Positions 1 to 9,977 of a stretch of DNA of 64,000 nt are shown in pieces. The stretch covers positions 3,855,501 to 3,919,500 of the forward strand of contig NZ_CP125619.1 in the NCBI RefSeq assembly GCF_030053115.1, given 5' to 3'. Source of the stretch: Pseudomonas svalbardensis. GTDB taxonomy: Bacteria > Pseudomonadota > Gammaproteobacteria > Pseudomonadales > Pseudomonadaceae. A program made the position numbers and the translations under genes. The stretch's first letter is position 1. Each line of letters starts with the position of its first letter. The notes under the pieces were generated by a model, which had not been told where the DNA came from, ran no database searches, and saw nothing but the letters and a program-made list of their open reading frames with translations.

Positions 1-616
1 GGCATGCAACAACCTCGTCCTCCAGCATGATCAGGTCGAGCCGACCGACAGTCCTGGCGATCCTGAAAACCTCCTGCGTGGCAAATTGCGCGGCGTGGAT
101 GCCTTGCCTTGCCGTGGCATAAGGTCGAAGCATTTCCTTGTCTGCCTTTTCAATGTCTTCATCCAACAGCGTCTGGACCATTCGGTAGCGCGGTCGGTTC
201 TTGCGTATATTTCGACGCAATTCGCTGTCGTATTTTGTAGTGATCTCCTCGATGGATCGCCCCAGCGGTACGACGGCGCTCAGATACAAGGGTACAGACA
301 AGGCCCCTGAGGTCGGCATTTCACTGACCACTACCACATGATTCGACGCGCCAGATTCCGGTTCGCTGTCGACCATAGGGGAATCACCTTGGGACTTTCC
401 CCTTATGAGAAGCTTGGCCATCTCCCGCTTCTTTTTCCTTCCGATATAGAGGATTTCGTAAGGACTTTCGTTCTGCACTCTGAACCTGGCAATCTCCCAG
501 CGCCAGAAACACGCACGTCCAAGAATGTCTCGCAACCAGTTTGAAGCGTTTCTTATCTCATACCGCATTGAAGGAGATATAAGTTTCCTGACAACTGCCG
601 CCAAGTTCTCTTTCAT
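1..616 (-). CDS. FemAB/GNAT-like acyltransferase, N-terminal part (runs off the left edge)
   Basis: An uninterrupted minus-strand frame of 205 codons runs from an ATG at 616 to the window edge. A TTG at 679 would extend it in frame by 21 residues, and no Shine-Dalgarno decides between them. The segment with LRRNIRKNRPRY followed by an acidic helix and then RLDLIMLEDEVVAC looks like the second acyltransferase fold of FemAB / BioF2-like proteins: a basic patch, a helix, then a strand ending in EDEVVA. These families transfer amino acids or acyl groups, often in peptidoglycan or exopolysaccharide synthesis. The frame is seen directly; the family is my reading of the pattern. The C-terminal half lies outside, so substrate and exact family are open. 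Confidence 0.6.
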   Translation of the reverse strand, partial: MKENLAAVVRKLISPSMRYEIRNASNWLRDILGRACFWRWEIARFRVQNESPYEILYIGRKKKREMAKLLIRGKSQGDSPMVDSEPESGASNHVVVVSEMPTSGALSVPLYLSAVVPLGRSIEEITTKYDSELRRNIRKNRPRYRMVQTLLDEDIEKADKEMLRPYATARQGIHAAQFATQEVFRIARTVGRLDLIMLEDEVVAC

Positions 617-939
617 TTCTTCGTCATCCTTTGAGCTTTCTTTTGGGTAGATCAGAAAAAGATCAAGGCGGAACTTCAAGGGGCGTGCTTAAACCTTGAT
701 ATAAAAGACATATTTGATGAGGAACGTTCTCACGTTCAGTGACTAGTAAAGATCAAGGTAGCGACTTTGCAAGCGACATGGGGTGTCGCCAGTCGTCTAT
801 TTCATGACGCCAATTTTTCTTCCAGACCCGGTAGAAGCGCCGTCAGTATGGCGTTGTCGATCGCCCCCCCCCGATCCCGGCCGTCGAGGAGTGGAAGCGC
901 CCTGTTAACTGACGTGGAGTGTCACCCCCAAAATCGTCC
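617..939. other. Gene-poor stretch
   Basis: About 320 bases between two minus-strand genes. The part near 680-780 is AT-rich and may hold the promoter of the left-edge gene. On the minus strand a short open frame (about 910 to 830) ends in IDNAILTALLPGLEEKLAS, which could be the tail of a lost gene, but I do not recognise it. Confidence 0.4.
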
Positions 940-1170
940 TTAGTCAGCGCCCGAAGTATTTAACGGAGCGACTACGTCAGTGCTTGAAGCAGAGACATTA
1001 AGAAAGGCATTCCAGATCTCGTAAGCATCGTGATGCCGTTTGGTCGCCTCTTCCCATTCTGGTCCTGAAACACATCTGGAAGAGACCAGCGTCATCATGC
1101 CCATCGTTGCGGCGTCCAGCTCGATCAGGAAAGCGTGAGACTGGATCCTGAAATCTTCGACCGATGGCAT
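940..1170 (-). CDS. Small hypothetical protein, 76 aa
   Basis: Soluble 76-residue protein with no signal peptide or membrane segment. The start at 1170 is preceded by a purine-rich GGGGGAA about 5 bases upstream. The sequence is helical and amphipathic (SGPEWEEATKRHHDAYEIW), with a pair of histidines in the middle. I do not recognise a family. It stands alone, with its 3' end towards the left-edge gene. The opposite strand has no competing frame. Confidence 0.5.
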   Translation of the reverse strand: MPSVEDFRIQSHAFLIELDAATMGMMTLVSSRCVSGPEWEEATKRHHDAYEIWNAFLNVSASSTDVVAPLNTSGAD

Positions 1171-1365
1171 TACGTGTTCCCCCGGCGGATTACACCGCTG
1201 TTAAGGAGCGACTGCTCCTCGGACGGTGGAGTACCGCCCGGAGGGAAAATTCAGCGAGTCTGACCGCCGGTACGTTTCATTGCCCTAGCTGATCGACGCC
1301 GACAAAAAATCTCGAACTCAAGCCATTGCATTGAATCCAATGTCAGGTCAATGGAGGTCAGTGAT

Positions 1366-1566
1366 ATGAACAGCGATAACAGTGTCAACGACGTCAAATC
1401 AAATGCAACGTCAAACGCCGAAAGAGATCTTGAGGACAGGGACCCTGACGCCAAAGGTGTCGATCAGACCAATACGCCCCCTTCAACTCGAACCAAGGAG
1501 CAGGAAGCTGAGGAGCTCAGTCGGAAAATAGCTGAGATAGAACGGAAAGTGGCGGACGGTAACTAG
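1366..1566 (+). CDS. Small acidic/hydrophilic hypothetical protein, 66 aa
   Basis: The ATG at 1366 has a good GGAGGT 8 bases upstream, so it is preferred over the in-frame ATG at 1351, which overlaps that Shine-Dalgarno. The protein is very hydrophilic and Asn/Asp/Lys-rich, likely disordered at the N-terminus with a charged helix at the end (EAEELSRKIAEIERKVADGN). No family recognised. A strong hairpin terminator follows 27 bases after the stop. Confidence 0.6.
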   Translation: MNSDNSVNDVKSNATSNAERDLEDRDPDAKGVDQTNTPPSTRTKEQEAEELSRKIAEIERKVADGN

Positions 1567-1592
1567 CCAGATGCTTGACGCTGGCTGGCGTC

Positions 1593-1632
1593 AAAAGCGG
1601 CCATAGACGGGGGTCGAGTTGGCCGCTTTTTA
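1593..1632. terminator. Bidirectional rho-independent terminator
   Basis: The stem AAAAGCGGCCA (1593-1603) pairs with TGGCCGCTTTT (1620-1630) around a 16-nt loop, with A and T runs on the outer sides. It lies between the convergent ends of the 66-aa gene and the sorbitol operon, so it can end transcription from both sides. Confidence 0.85.
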
Positions 1633-1679
1633 ATCTTGTTGGGCGCGTAACCGTTGCAAGTGTCGGTGATGTTTTGACG

Positions 1680-2453
1680 TCAACTCATCCAGTTTCCACC
1701 GTCGACGTTGTAGGTCTGAGCTACCACGTATTCACTCTCGGACGACGCGAGGAATATGGCCATTCCCGTCAGGTCATCAGCAGTCCCCATCCGTCCGAAA
1801 GGCACCTCTTGACCCACGAGCCTTTTCTTTTCGCCCAATGGCCGATTCTCGTATTGAGCGAACATCGCATCGACGCCATCCCAGTGCTCGCCGTCTACCA
1901 CGCCTGGCGCGATGGCGTTCACATTGATCCCATGCTTGATCAGATCCAGACCTGCTGATTGTGTAAGGCTGATCACTGCCGCTTTCGTCGCGCAATACAC
2001 ACCCACCAGTGCCTCCCCTCTGCGACCTGCCTGGCTGGCCATGTTGATGATTTTGCCGCCATGTCCCTGCCTGATCATCTGACGAGCAGCCGCCTGAAGG
2101 GTGAACAGTGTTCCTGCAACATTGATCGAAAACAAACGCTCGAAGCTGTCGCGGGTGATGTCGACTATGGGCGCGAGATCGAATAATGCGGCGTTGTTGA
2201 TCAGAATATCCAACTTGCCTGTCTGTGAAATCACAGCTGCAATCGCATCATCGATAGACGCTTGGTCGGTCACGTCCATCTCGACAGCGTAAGCGTTTGG
2301 TCCGAGTTCGGCAGCCGTGGCCCGGGCGCGCTCAAGGTTAATGTCAGCGATGGCTACCGTTGCCCCTTCATTAACATAGGCCTGAGCAAAAGAACGGCCG
2401 ATGCCTCGGGCGGATCCGGTGACAAGCGCGCTTTTACCTTCTAGTCGTTTCAT
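1680..2453 (-). CDS. smoS: Sorbitol (L-iditol) 2-dehydrogenase, SDR family
   Basis: A classical short-chain dehydrogenase of 257 residues. It has the NAD-binding GSARGIG motif at residues 12-18, NNAA near 85, the catalytic Ser (NMASQAG), YCATK with Tyr and Lys, and a C-terminus ending YNVDGGNWMS. The sequence closely resembles SmoS/PolS of Rhodobacter, which oxidises D-sorbitol to D-fructose (and galactitol to tagatose) with NAD in the cytoplasm. It is the last gene of the importer operon, 65 bases after mtlK. In P. fluorescens mtl operons this position is held by a long-chain mannitol dehydrogenase (MtlD), so the module looks adapted to sorbitol. The family is certain, the substrate inferred. 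Confidence 0.9.
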   Translation of the reverse strand: MKRLEGKSALVTGSARGIGRSFAQAYVNEGATVAIADINLERARATAAELGPNAYAVEMDVTDQASIDDAIAAVISQTGKLDILINNAALFDLAPIVDITRDSFERLFSINVAGTLFTLQAAARQMIRQGHGGKIINMASQAGRRGEALVGVYCATKAAVISLTQSAGLDLIKHGINVNAIAPGVVDGEHWDGVDAMFAQYENRPLGEKKRLVGQEVPFGRMGTADDLTGMAIFLASSESEYVVAQTYNVDGGNWMS

Positions 2454-2518
2454 TGAGTGTTCATCCGTTTTCTTGAATGTCGAGTACGCCCAACCGAGGG
2501 CATTGAAGTGGATTAAGA

Positions 2519-3616
<1,098 letters not shown>

Positions 3617-3648
3617 GGTGGCGCTCCTTTTGTCTAATTCTTTAAGGA

Positions 3649-4479
3649 CTATTTCACGGCGCCGAACGACAGGCCGCGGACCAATTGTTTCTGGCTGATC
3701 CAGCCGAAGATCAGGATCGGCGCGCAGGCCAGCGTCGACACCGCCGACAACTTGGCCCAGAACAGACCTTCGGGACTTGAGTACGAAGCGATCAACGCGG
3801 TCAGCGGTGCGGCTTTCGACGAGGTCAGGTTCAAGGACCAGAAAGCCTCGTTCCAGCACAGGATCAGCGACAACAGCACCGTGGACGCCAGGCCGCCCTT
3901 GGCGATTGGCAGCAGCACCCGGACCATTTCCTGCCACAGCGTGGCACCGTCGAGGCGCGCGGCTTCGAGGATGTCCTTGGGGATGTCTTTGAAGTAGGTG
4001 TAAATCATCCAGACCACGATCGGCAGGTTGATCAGCGTGTAGATGACGATCAGCGCGATGCGCGTGTCCAGCAGGCCGAAACTCTTGGCCAGCAGGTAGA
4101 TCGGCATCAGCACGCCCACCGGTGGCAGCATCTTGGTGGAGAGCATCCACAGCAGCGTGCCTTTGGTGCGTTGGGTTTCGTAGAACGCCATCGAGTACGC
4201 CGCCGGCACCGCGATCAGCAGGCACAGCGCTGTAGCGCTGAAGGAAATCACCACCGAGTTCCAGGCGAAGCTGAAGTAATCGCTGCGCTCGTTGATGTGC
4301 AGGTAATTCTCCAGCGTCGGGGTGAAGATGAACTGCGGCGGCGTGGCGAAGGCATCGATTTCGGTTTTGAAACTGGTCAGCACCATCCAGAAGATCGGGA
4401 AGAAGATCAGGATCGCGATGGCCCAGGCCAGGGTGCCGAGCAGCAGGCTTTGCAGACGGCGGGATTGTTGAAGGGTCAT
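3649..4479 (-). CDS. mtlG: Polyol ABC transporter permease
   Basis: A 276-residue inner membrane protein of the MalG type with six predicted helices and the EAA loop (ILEAARLDGATLWQEMVRVLLP) that contacts the ATPase. It starts only 10 bases after the end of mtlF, so the two are translated together, and it pairs with MtlF to form the channel. The closest functional relatives are mannitol/sorbitol permeases of P. fluorescens and Rhodobacter. Confidence 0.92.
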   Translation of the reverse strand: MTLQQSRRLQSLLLGTLAWAIAILIFFPIFWMVLTSFKTEIDAFATPPQFIFTPTLENYLHINERSDYFSFAWNSVVISFSATALCLLIAVPAAYSMAFYETQRTKGTLLWMLSTKMLPPVGVLMPIYLLAKSFGLLDTRIALIVIYTLINLPIVVWMIYTYFKDIPKDILEAARLDGATLWQEMVRVLLPIAKGGLASTVLLSLILCWNEAFWSLNLTSSKAAPLTALIASYSSPEGLFWAKLSAVSTLACAPILIFGWISQKQLVRGLSFGAVK

Positions 4480-4489
4480 GGCGCAGGCC

Positions 4490-5416
4490 TCAGGCTTTGT
4501 CTGTCAGGTTTTTGCCGATCATGCGCACCAGCACGATGGCCGCGATGTTGGCGATCACCACCGCGATCAAACCACCGGCGGACGCCATGCCGACGTCGAA
4601 CTGCACCAGCGCCTGGTTGTAGATCAGGTAGGCGAGGTTGGTCGAGGCGTAGCCGGGGCCGCCGTTGGTGGTGGTGAAGATTTCGGCGAACACCGAGAGC
4701 AGGAAGATGGTTTCGATCATCACCACCACCGCAATCGGCCGTGCCAGGTGCGGCAAGGTCAGGTGCCAGAAAATCGCGATCGGCCCGGCACCGTCGAGGC
4801 GCGCAGCTTCCTTCTGTTCCTGGTCGAGGGACTGCATGGCGGTCATCAAGATCAGGATCGCAAACGGCAGCCATTGCCAGGACACAATGATGATGATCGA
4901 CAGCAGCGGGTAGTGCGCCAGCCAGTCCACCGGCTGCGCGCCGAACAGCTTCCAGACGTAGGCGAGAATCCCGGACACCGGATGGAATATCAGGTTCTTC
5001 CAGATCAGCGCACCGACGGTGGGCATGATGAAAAACGGCGAGATCAGCATCACCCGGACGATGCCGCGACCGAGAAACTCACTGGCCTCCAGCAGTGCAC
5101 TGATCAACACGCCGAACACCACGCTGATCAACAGCACGCTGCCGACCAGCAACAAGGTGTTGGTGGCGCCGGGCAGAAAACCCGAATCGCTGAGGAAGTA
5201 GCTGAAGTTCTCAAGCCCGACGAACTCGTTCTCGCCGGGGTAGAGCAGGTTGTAGCGGATCAGCGAGAAGTAAACGGTCATGCCCAGCGGCACGATCATC
5301 CACAGCAGCAACAACGCCACCGAGGGGCTGACCAGGAACCAGCCGGGGTTGGCCAACCGGCTTTTACGCACCGGTTGGGGAATGTCCATGTGAGCTTTGG
5401 CAGTTGAAATATTCAT
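4490..5416 (-). CDS. mtlF: Polyol ABC transporter permease
   Basis: A 308-residue MalF-type permease: a short cytoplasmic N-terminus, then helices from WFLVSPSVALLLLWMIVPLG onwards, and the EAA loop QEQKEAARLDGAG. I chose the ATG at 5416 (MNISTAKAH); the frame continues upstream to a TTG at 5455, but that part runs into the REP palindrome. An ATG at 5390 is a possible internal alternative. It lies between the REP pair behind mtlE and mtlG. Confidence 0.9.
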   Translation of the reverse strand: MNISTAKAHMDIPQPVRKSRLANPGWFLVSPSVALLLLWMIVPLGMTVYFSLIRYNLLYPGENEFVGLENFSYFLSDSGFLPGATNTLLLVGSVLLISVVFGVLISALLEASEFLGRGIVRVMLISPFFIMPTVGALIWKNLIFHPVSGILAYVWKLFGAQPVDWLAHYPLLSIIIIVSWQWLPFAILILMTAMQSLDQEQKEAARLDGAGPIAIFWHLTLPHLARPIAVVVMIETIFLLSVFAEIFTTTNGGPGYASTNLAYLIYNQALVQFDVGMASAGGLIAVVIANIAAIVLVRMIGKNLTDKA

Positions 5417-5456
5417 GGCGATAGAACCGATAAGGAACAGACATATGAAGATCAAC

Positions 5457-5548
5457 TGTGGGAGCGAGCCTGCTCGCGAAAGCGGTGTTCCAGTCGCCAG
5501 AGATGCATCGGATGTACCGACCTCTTCGCGAGCAGGCTCGCTCCCACA
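5457..5548. repeat. Paired inverted REP sequence
   Basis: TGTGGGAGCGAGCCTGCTCG at 5457 and its reverse complement ending at 5548 flank a divergent centre. It sits between mtlE and mtlF inside the operon. A fold here could stabilise the mtlE message and lower expression of the membrane genes relative to the binding protein, as REPs do in maltose-type operons. Confidence 0.9.
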
Positions 5549-5561
5549 TTGAAATGGCGGG

Positions 5562-6869
5562 TTACTTGGGGTAACCGGCGCGCTTCATTTCACGTTCGGT
5601 GGAGGCCTGTGCGGCGGCGAGGGCTTGATCAACCGACATCTGCCCGGTGAGCGCCGCCGAAAAAAGTTTCCCTACAGACGTGCCGATCGCCTGGAATTCG
5701 GGAATGGTGACGTACTGGATGCCAACGTAAGGAACAGCCTTGATCGATGGGTGCGCGGGATCTGCGTGCTGCATCATCTGCAAGGTCACTTGCGCGAAAG
5801 GTGCAGCCTTCAAATAGGCCTCGTTGTAGGTGGACTGCCGCGTGCCTGGCGGTACGTTGGTGATGCCGTCCTTTTCAGCGACAAGCTGGATGTATTCTTT
5901 CGACGTTGCCCACGTGATAAAGGCCTTTGCGGTGTCTTTGTGTTTGGAGGTTGCCGGTATCGCCAGCGACCACGCATACAGCCATGACGAACCTTTGTCG
6001 GTCACCTCAGTCGGTGCAGGCGCAAAGCCCACACTGTCGACAACCTTACTCTGCTCTTTATCGGTGGTGAACGAGCCCGCGACGCTGGCATCCACCCAGA
6101 TCGCGCATTTACCGCTGTTGAACAGCGCGAGGGTTTCGTTGAAACCATTGCTCGACACGCCCGGCGGCCCAAACTTCTTGAGCGTATCAACGTAGAAGTG
6201 CGCCGCTGCTGTCCACTCAGGGCTGGACAGTTCCGGCTGCCACTTTTCATCGAACCAACGGGCACCAAAGGCGTTGGCCATGGTGCTCATCAGCGCGATG
6301 TTCTCGCCCCAACCGGCCTTACCGCGCAGGCACATGCCGTACTGCCCTTTGTCAGGCTGGTGGAGCCTGGAGGCAAATTCGCCGAGCTGCGTCCAGGTCG
6401 GGTGCTCCGGCATGCTCAGGCCTGCTTGCTTGAACAGATCGGTGCGGTAATAGGTGATCGTGCTTTCGCCATAGAAAGGCAAGGCGTAGAGCGTGTTGTT
6501 GACTGACAGGCCTTGGCGTACCGAAGGGAAGATGTCTTCCAGGTCGTACTCGGGTGGCAGCCCCGTGATGGGCTCGAGCCAACTCTTGGCCCCCCAAAGC
6601 GGCGTTTCATAGGTACCAATCGTCAGCACATCGAACTGTCCGCCCTGAGTGGCGATATCGGTGGTCAGGCGCTGACGCAGGACGTTTTCTTCCAGCACCA
6701 CCCAATTGAGCTTCACATCAGGATGCTGCTGTTCAAACACTTTGGAGAGCCGCTGCATCCGGATCATGTCGCCATTGTTGACGGTGGCAATGGTCACTGT
6801 TTCAGCGGCTTGACTGACAAGGGCGAAGGATAGGCCAGCGGAAAGGAAAAGCGCTTTCGGGATTTTCAT
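5562..6869 (-). CDS. mtlE: Sorbitol/mannitol periplasmic binding protein
   Basis: A 435-residue family 1 extracellular solute-binding protein. It has a Sec signal peptide (MKIPKALFLSAGLSFALVSQ-AA) with cleavage near residue 22, then the mature protein from ETVTIATVNN. It delivers the polyol to MtlFG. The start at 6869 has GGAG upstream and gives a proper signal peptide; the frame reads 50 codons further up to 7019, but that would bury the signal. It is the first gene of the operon, transcribed away from mtlR. Confidence 0.93.
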   Translation of the reverse strand: MKIPKALFLSAGLSFALVSQAAETVTIATVNNGDMIRMQRLSKVFEQQHPDVKLNWVVLEENVLRQRLTTDIATQGGQFDVLTIGTYETPLWGAKSWLEPITGLPPEYDLEDIFPSVRQGLSVNNTLYALPFYGESTITYYRTDLFKQAGLSMPEHPTWTQLGEFASRLHQPDKGQYGMCLRGKAGWGENIALMSTMANAFGARWFDEKWQPELSSPEWTAAAHFYVDTLKKFGPPGVSSNGFNETLALFNSGKCAIWVDASVAGSFTTDKEQSKVVDSVGFAPAPTEVTDKGSSWLYAWSLAIPATSKHKDTAKAFITWATSKEYIQLVAEKDGITNVPPGTRQSTYNEAYLKAAPFAQVTLQMMQHADPAHPSIKAVPYVGIQYVTIPEFQAIGTSVGKLFSAALTGQMSVDQALAAAQASTEREMKRAGYPK

Positions 6870-7020
6870 CGTAGTGCTCTCCGCTCCGCGCCTTGAACGA
6901 CGGGAGCTATTATTTTTGTTTGTTAACCACCGCTGATCAAATACGTCTGACCGGCAATGGTGGACGACTGGATTACAACAGCTTAAAAAAGCCCGGACAA
7001 ACGCATAGCGGATGCTCATC

Positions 7021-7073
7021 TGATACTTTTTTAACCGAACGCAGCAGAGCGGCCCGAGATCAAAAAAGTATCA
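7021..7073. promoter_or_regulatory. Candidate MtlR operator (12-bp inverted repeat)
   Basis: TGATACTTTTTT at 7021-7032 and AAAAAAGTATCA at 7062-7073 are exact reverse complements, 41 bp apart start to start. They lie in the 287-bp region between mtlE and mtlR, about 150 bp upstream of mtlE and 85 bp upstream of mtlR. The position suits the divergent AraC activator, which may bind here to control both directions. The repeat is seen; the function is inferred. Confidence 0.6.
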
Positions 7074-7156
7074 GTTGCAGGCAATACGTGAGCTAGCAGG
7101 TGCCGGACGAGTAGGCGTATGTTGGTCACATTCGAAGAACAAAAAAGGGGCATGAG

Positions 7157-8107
7157 ATGCCTGATTCCCGAGCAACCCTGTTTGAGCAGCGACCCGCCGA
7201 GCTCGAGGTCATTCTTCCAGAGCCCGATCATTGCTTTCGCTGGTACGAACACGATTACCCCTACTCCCTGGCTCGCTGGAACCATCACCCTGAATTCGAA
7301 ATTCATCTGATCCGCCAAGGCAGCGGCAAGCTCGTCGCGGGCGATTACATCGGTGCGTTCGGTGCAGGTCACGTGGCGCTCATCGGCCCCGACCTTCCCC
7401 ATGACTGGATAGGGGATCTCGCGCCAGGTGAATACCTGGCGGGGCGCGATGTGGTGCTGCAGTTTGATGGCGCAGCCATTTTGGCCTTACGCGCAACGAT
7501 GCCTGAGCTGGGCGAGCTGCAAAACCTTTTCGAACAAGCACGTCGCGGCCTGGAATTCACCGGGACAACGGCTGCACAGGCAGCACGACTGCTGGAAGAC
7601 ATAGGCCCGGCGCAAGGGCTCGAGCGTTTGATTCTGTTCCTGCAATTGATCAACGCGCTGATGAAAGCCCCCTCGCCTGACGTTCACTTGCTCGCCAGCG
7701 CGTGCTACGCGCCCACCCTGGATGCCCGCAGTTCCGAGCGCATCAACAAGGCATTTGACTATCTACTGACTGAGCTCACAGGCGACATTCGCCTGTCGGT
7801 TATCGCTCAGCGCCTGGAGATGAGCGAGCCCGGTTTTTCGCGTTTCTTCAAAAGGATTACCGGCCACGGCTTCATCGATCTCATGCGCAAGCTCAGGGTT
7901 CAGCGCGCCTGCAGGCTGTTATTGCAAACAGAGAGGTCAGTGGCGGACATCTGCTTTGAGGTTGGCTATGAAAACCTTTCTAACTTCAACAGGCACTTTC
8001 GCATCGAAATGGAACAGACACCGAGCGAATATCGTCGAGCAATGGCGATGACGTTATTCAATCGCAACGGTGCTCACCCCTCCCTGCCTTTCAGCAACGC
8101 CCATTGA
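7157..8107 (+). CDS. mtlR: AraC-family regulator of polyol use
   Basis: 316 residues. The N-terminal cupin-like sensor domain holds WNHHPEFEIHLI, typical of AraC sugar sensors. The C-terminal double helix-turn-helix (about 205-300) has LSVIAQRLEMSEPGFSRFFK and VADICFEVGYENLSNFNRHF. AGGGGCATGAG precedes the ATG. It is divergent from mtlE and upstream of the fructokinase. MtlR of P. fluorescens activates its mtl operon in response to mannitol, sorbitol or arabitol; here the inducer is presumably sorbitol. Confidence 0.9.
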   Translation: MPDSRATLFEQRPAELEVILPEPDHCFRWYEHDYPYSLARWNHHPEFEIHLIRQGSGKLVAGDYIGAFGAGHVALIGPDLPHDWIGDLAPGEYLAGRDVVLQFDGAAILALRATMPELGELQNLFEQARRGLEFTGTTAAQAARLLEDIGPAQGLERLILFLQLINALMKAPSPDVHLLASACYAPTLDARSSERINKAFDYLLTELTGDIRLSVIAQRLEMSEPGFSRFFKRITGHGFIDLMRKLRVQRACRLLLQTERSVADICFEVGYENLSNFNRHFRIEMEQTPSEYRRAMAMTLFNRNGAHPSLPFSNAH

Positions 8108-8178
8108 GTGAATGATGCCCCGCGATCGACTCCGATCAGCCAGCAGCACTCCTCTGAGAAAACATTGAGGAAATGACG

Positions 8179-9078
8179 ATGGTATTGCCTCGCGCAGTCG
8201 TATTTGGCGAAGCCCTGACCGACCTTGTCCAAGGCATCCCCGGACAATGGAAAGGCTATCCAGGCGGCGCGCCCTGGAACGTTGCACGAGCGCTAAGTCG
8301 CTTGGGCGTCAGCAGCGCTTTCGCAGGCTCTATCAGCACGGACTCCCTGGGCGACGAGATCGCCCGGCAGTCAGAGGCGGCAGGTCTGGACGGGCGATTT
8401 ATCCAACGAGTAGACCGAGACCCCTTGGTGGCCATCGTTCCATCGAGCCGCCCTCCACGATATTTTTTTGCTGGAGATGCCGATCAGTTTTTCGATCCGG
8501 GTCTGATGCCGGAAGGATGGATTGACCATGCCCTGGTGTGCCATTTCAGCTGTATCAGCCTGACTCGTCAGCCGCTTGGCGACCGATTGGTAAAACTCGC
8601 TCAGCAGGCCAAAGACGTGGGTAAACGGATTAGCTACGATCCGAACTGGCGTAATTTGATGGACAGCCGTTATCGGCAGCAGACGTTCCCGACGATGACC
8701 GCCCTGGCCGACATGATTAAACTTTCCGACGAAGACCTTCGGCACCTTTATCCAGGGCTCACCGAACACCAGGCATTGGACGAGCTTCGCGCACTGAATC
8801 CAGTGGCTGAAATCCTGTTTACCCGAGGTGAACACGGCATGGTTCTCTATACCCCCAACAGGCGGTACGAGCAGCCGGCTATCGCCGTAGACGTGGCCGA
8901 TACGGTAGGTGCAGGAGACGCTTGCATGGCCGGTTGGCTGGCATCGGAGTTGCTCGGAATGACCGATTTGGCGGATCGCTTGCGATTTTCATCAGCTTGC
9001 GCATCCCTGTCCTGCCGCCATGCCGGGGCCCACGCTCCGACGTTGGCCGATGTGACAGAGTTAATTAATGCGCCATAA
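8179..9078 (+). CDS. mtlZ: Fructokinase, PfkB family
   Basis: 299 residues of the ribokinase/PfkB family, with PGGAPWNVARALSRLG near the N-terminus (substrate and lid region) and the catalytic anion-hole motif DTVGAGDACMAG near residue 240. It phosphorylates fructose made by the sorbitol dehydrogenase. GAGGA lies only 1 base before the ATG at 8173 but 7 bases before the ATG at 8179, so I take 8179. It follows mtlR by 70 bases on the same strand. The xylulokinase (MtlY) of other mtl operons is absent, which again points to hexitol rather than pentitol use. Confidence 0.9.
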   Translation: MVLPRAVVFGEALTDLVQGIPGQWKGYPGGAPWNVARALSRLGVSSAFAGSISTDSLGDEIARQSEAAGLDGRFIQRVDRDPLVAIVPSSRPPRYFFAGDADQFFDPGLMPEGWIDHALVCHFSCISLTRQPLGDRLVKLAQQAKDVGKRISYDPNWRNLMDSRYRQQTFPTMTALADMIKLSDEDLRHLYPGLTEHQALDELRALNPVAEILFTRGEHGMVLYTPNRRYEQPAIAVDVADTVGAGDACMAGWLASELLGMTDLADRLRFSSACASLSCRHAGAHAPTLADVTELINAP

Positions 9079-9230
9079 TCTTGAAGACACGCCGCTCCTT
9101 CACTACTGTAATTTGCATTGACATTGGACGGGGCTGGACCGGGTTCCGGTGCTACGCTTTCATTTCCTCGAATAGAGAACGAAGCGATGTCCACCGAACT
9201 CACAATCCCCAGACTTTCACGACTGTAGCC

Positions 9231-9671
9231 ATGAAACGGATCCTGATCGGTGGTATCACCGTAGCGATTATCGGCACGATGACGTATGGATTTTTCCAAT
9301 GGAAAATCGTCGAAAGCCAAAAACAGGACATGCTGTGCGGACAGGCCAAGCAGACGCTGAAAGGCGTGGAAATCCGGGCGCGGGCGTTGGCTGCCGGACT
9401 GTCTGTAGAAGCCTATGGCAAAGCTGAAGAAGACGAAGTGGCGACACTCATTGGTGCGCTCGACGCCGCCAAGAGCGACGCTGAGGTCGACTCGGTCATA
9501 GAGGCTCACGCTGCCACCATCGAAGCAGAGGATAAGGCTATTGACGCTCAGGTTGATACCCGAGGCGATCAGACATTCCTCGAGCAACGACTCGTGAAAC
9601 AGCGGATACCGGTCGACGTTAAACAAGAACTGCAACGCGCCGCGAAGGCCGTTAGCGTCATGTGCAGTTAG
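9231..9671 (+). CDS. Hypothetical protein with one N-terminal membrane helix, 146 aa
   Basis: MKRILIGGITVAIIGTMTYGFFQW forms a membrane anchor or uncleaved signal. The rest is an Ala/Glu-rich helical domain with two cysteines (near residues 38 and 145). The frame is open from 9081, but only the ATG at 9231 puts the hydrophobic segment at the start; no clear ribosome site. I do not recognise the family. It is unlikely to belong to the polyol module. Confidence 0.55.
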   Translation: MKRILIGGITVAIIGTMTYGFFQWKIVESQKQDMLCGQAKQTLKGVEIRARALAAGLSVEAYGKAEEDEVATLIGALDAAKSDAEVDSVIEAHAATIEAEDKAIDAQVDTRGDQTFLEQRLVKQRIPVDVKQELQRAAKAVSVMCS

Positions 9672-9927
9672 TGTTCAACAGTGCCCTACCCCACGGCCCC
9701 CAAGTAACAGTTCTGGATATCCTCGCGCGCGGCCAACTCGGCCGCCGAACTTTCATCCCCTGTTCTATGCCGACCAGCCCCACCGCAACCGCAACCCGGC
9801 CGACAGTCAGGCAGTGGCCTATCTGGTGGTGACGTACCCAGAACGCCTGGACTGAACGAAAAACAATGTGGGAGCGAGCTCCCACAGGAATCTCTTTCAC
9901 AGGGATCTGTGGTGTTTGCTGGAATGC
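9672..9927. other. Gene-free stretch with possible coding relic and a REP half
   Basis: The plus strand is open from about 9700 to a TGA near 9855, ending NPADSQAVAYLVVTYPERLD, but there is no start codon or ribosome site; it may be the tail of a lost gene. At 9867-9886 lies a small palindrome (TGTGGGAGC GA GCTCCCACA), a shortened REP. Confidence 0.4.
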
Positions 9928-9965
9928 AAAAGCCCCGGCGGCTGTATGACCGCGGGGGCTTTTTT
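9928..9965. terminator. Bidirectional terminator
   Basis: AAAAGCCCC at 9928-9936 pairs with GGGGCTTTT at 9955-9963, with flanking T and A runs. It lies just 3' of the Met/Cys-rich gene on the minus strand. Confidence 0.75.
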
Positions 9966-9977
9966 ATGCTTCAGGGA

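Noticed and set aside
1251..1454. Minus-strand ORF of 67 codons over the small acidic gene.
   Set aside because: No ribosome site and a composition typical of an antisense shadow; the plus-strand gene has a strong Shine-Dalgarno.
9748..9855. Possible gene tail (NPADSQAVAYLVVTYPERLD).
   Set aside because: No start codon, no ribosome site and no family recognised; kept only as a note on the intergenic stretch.
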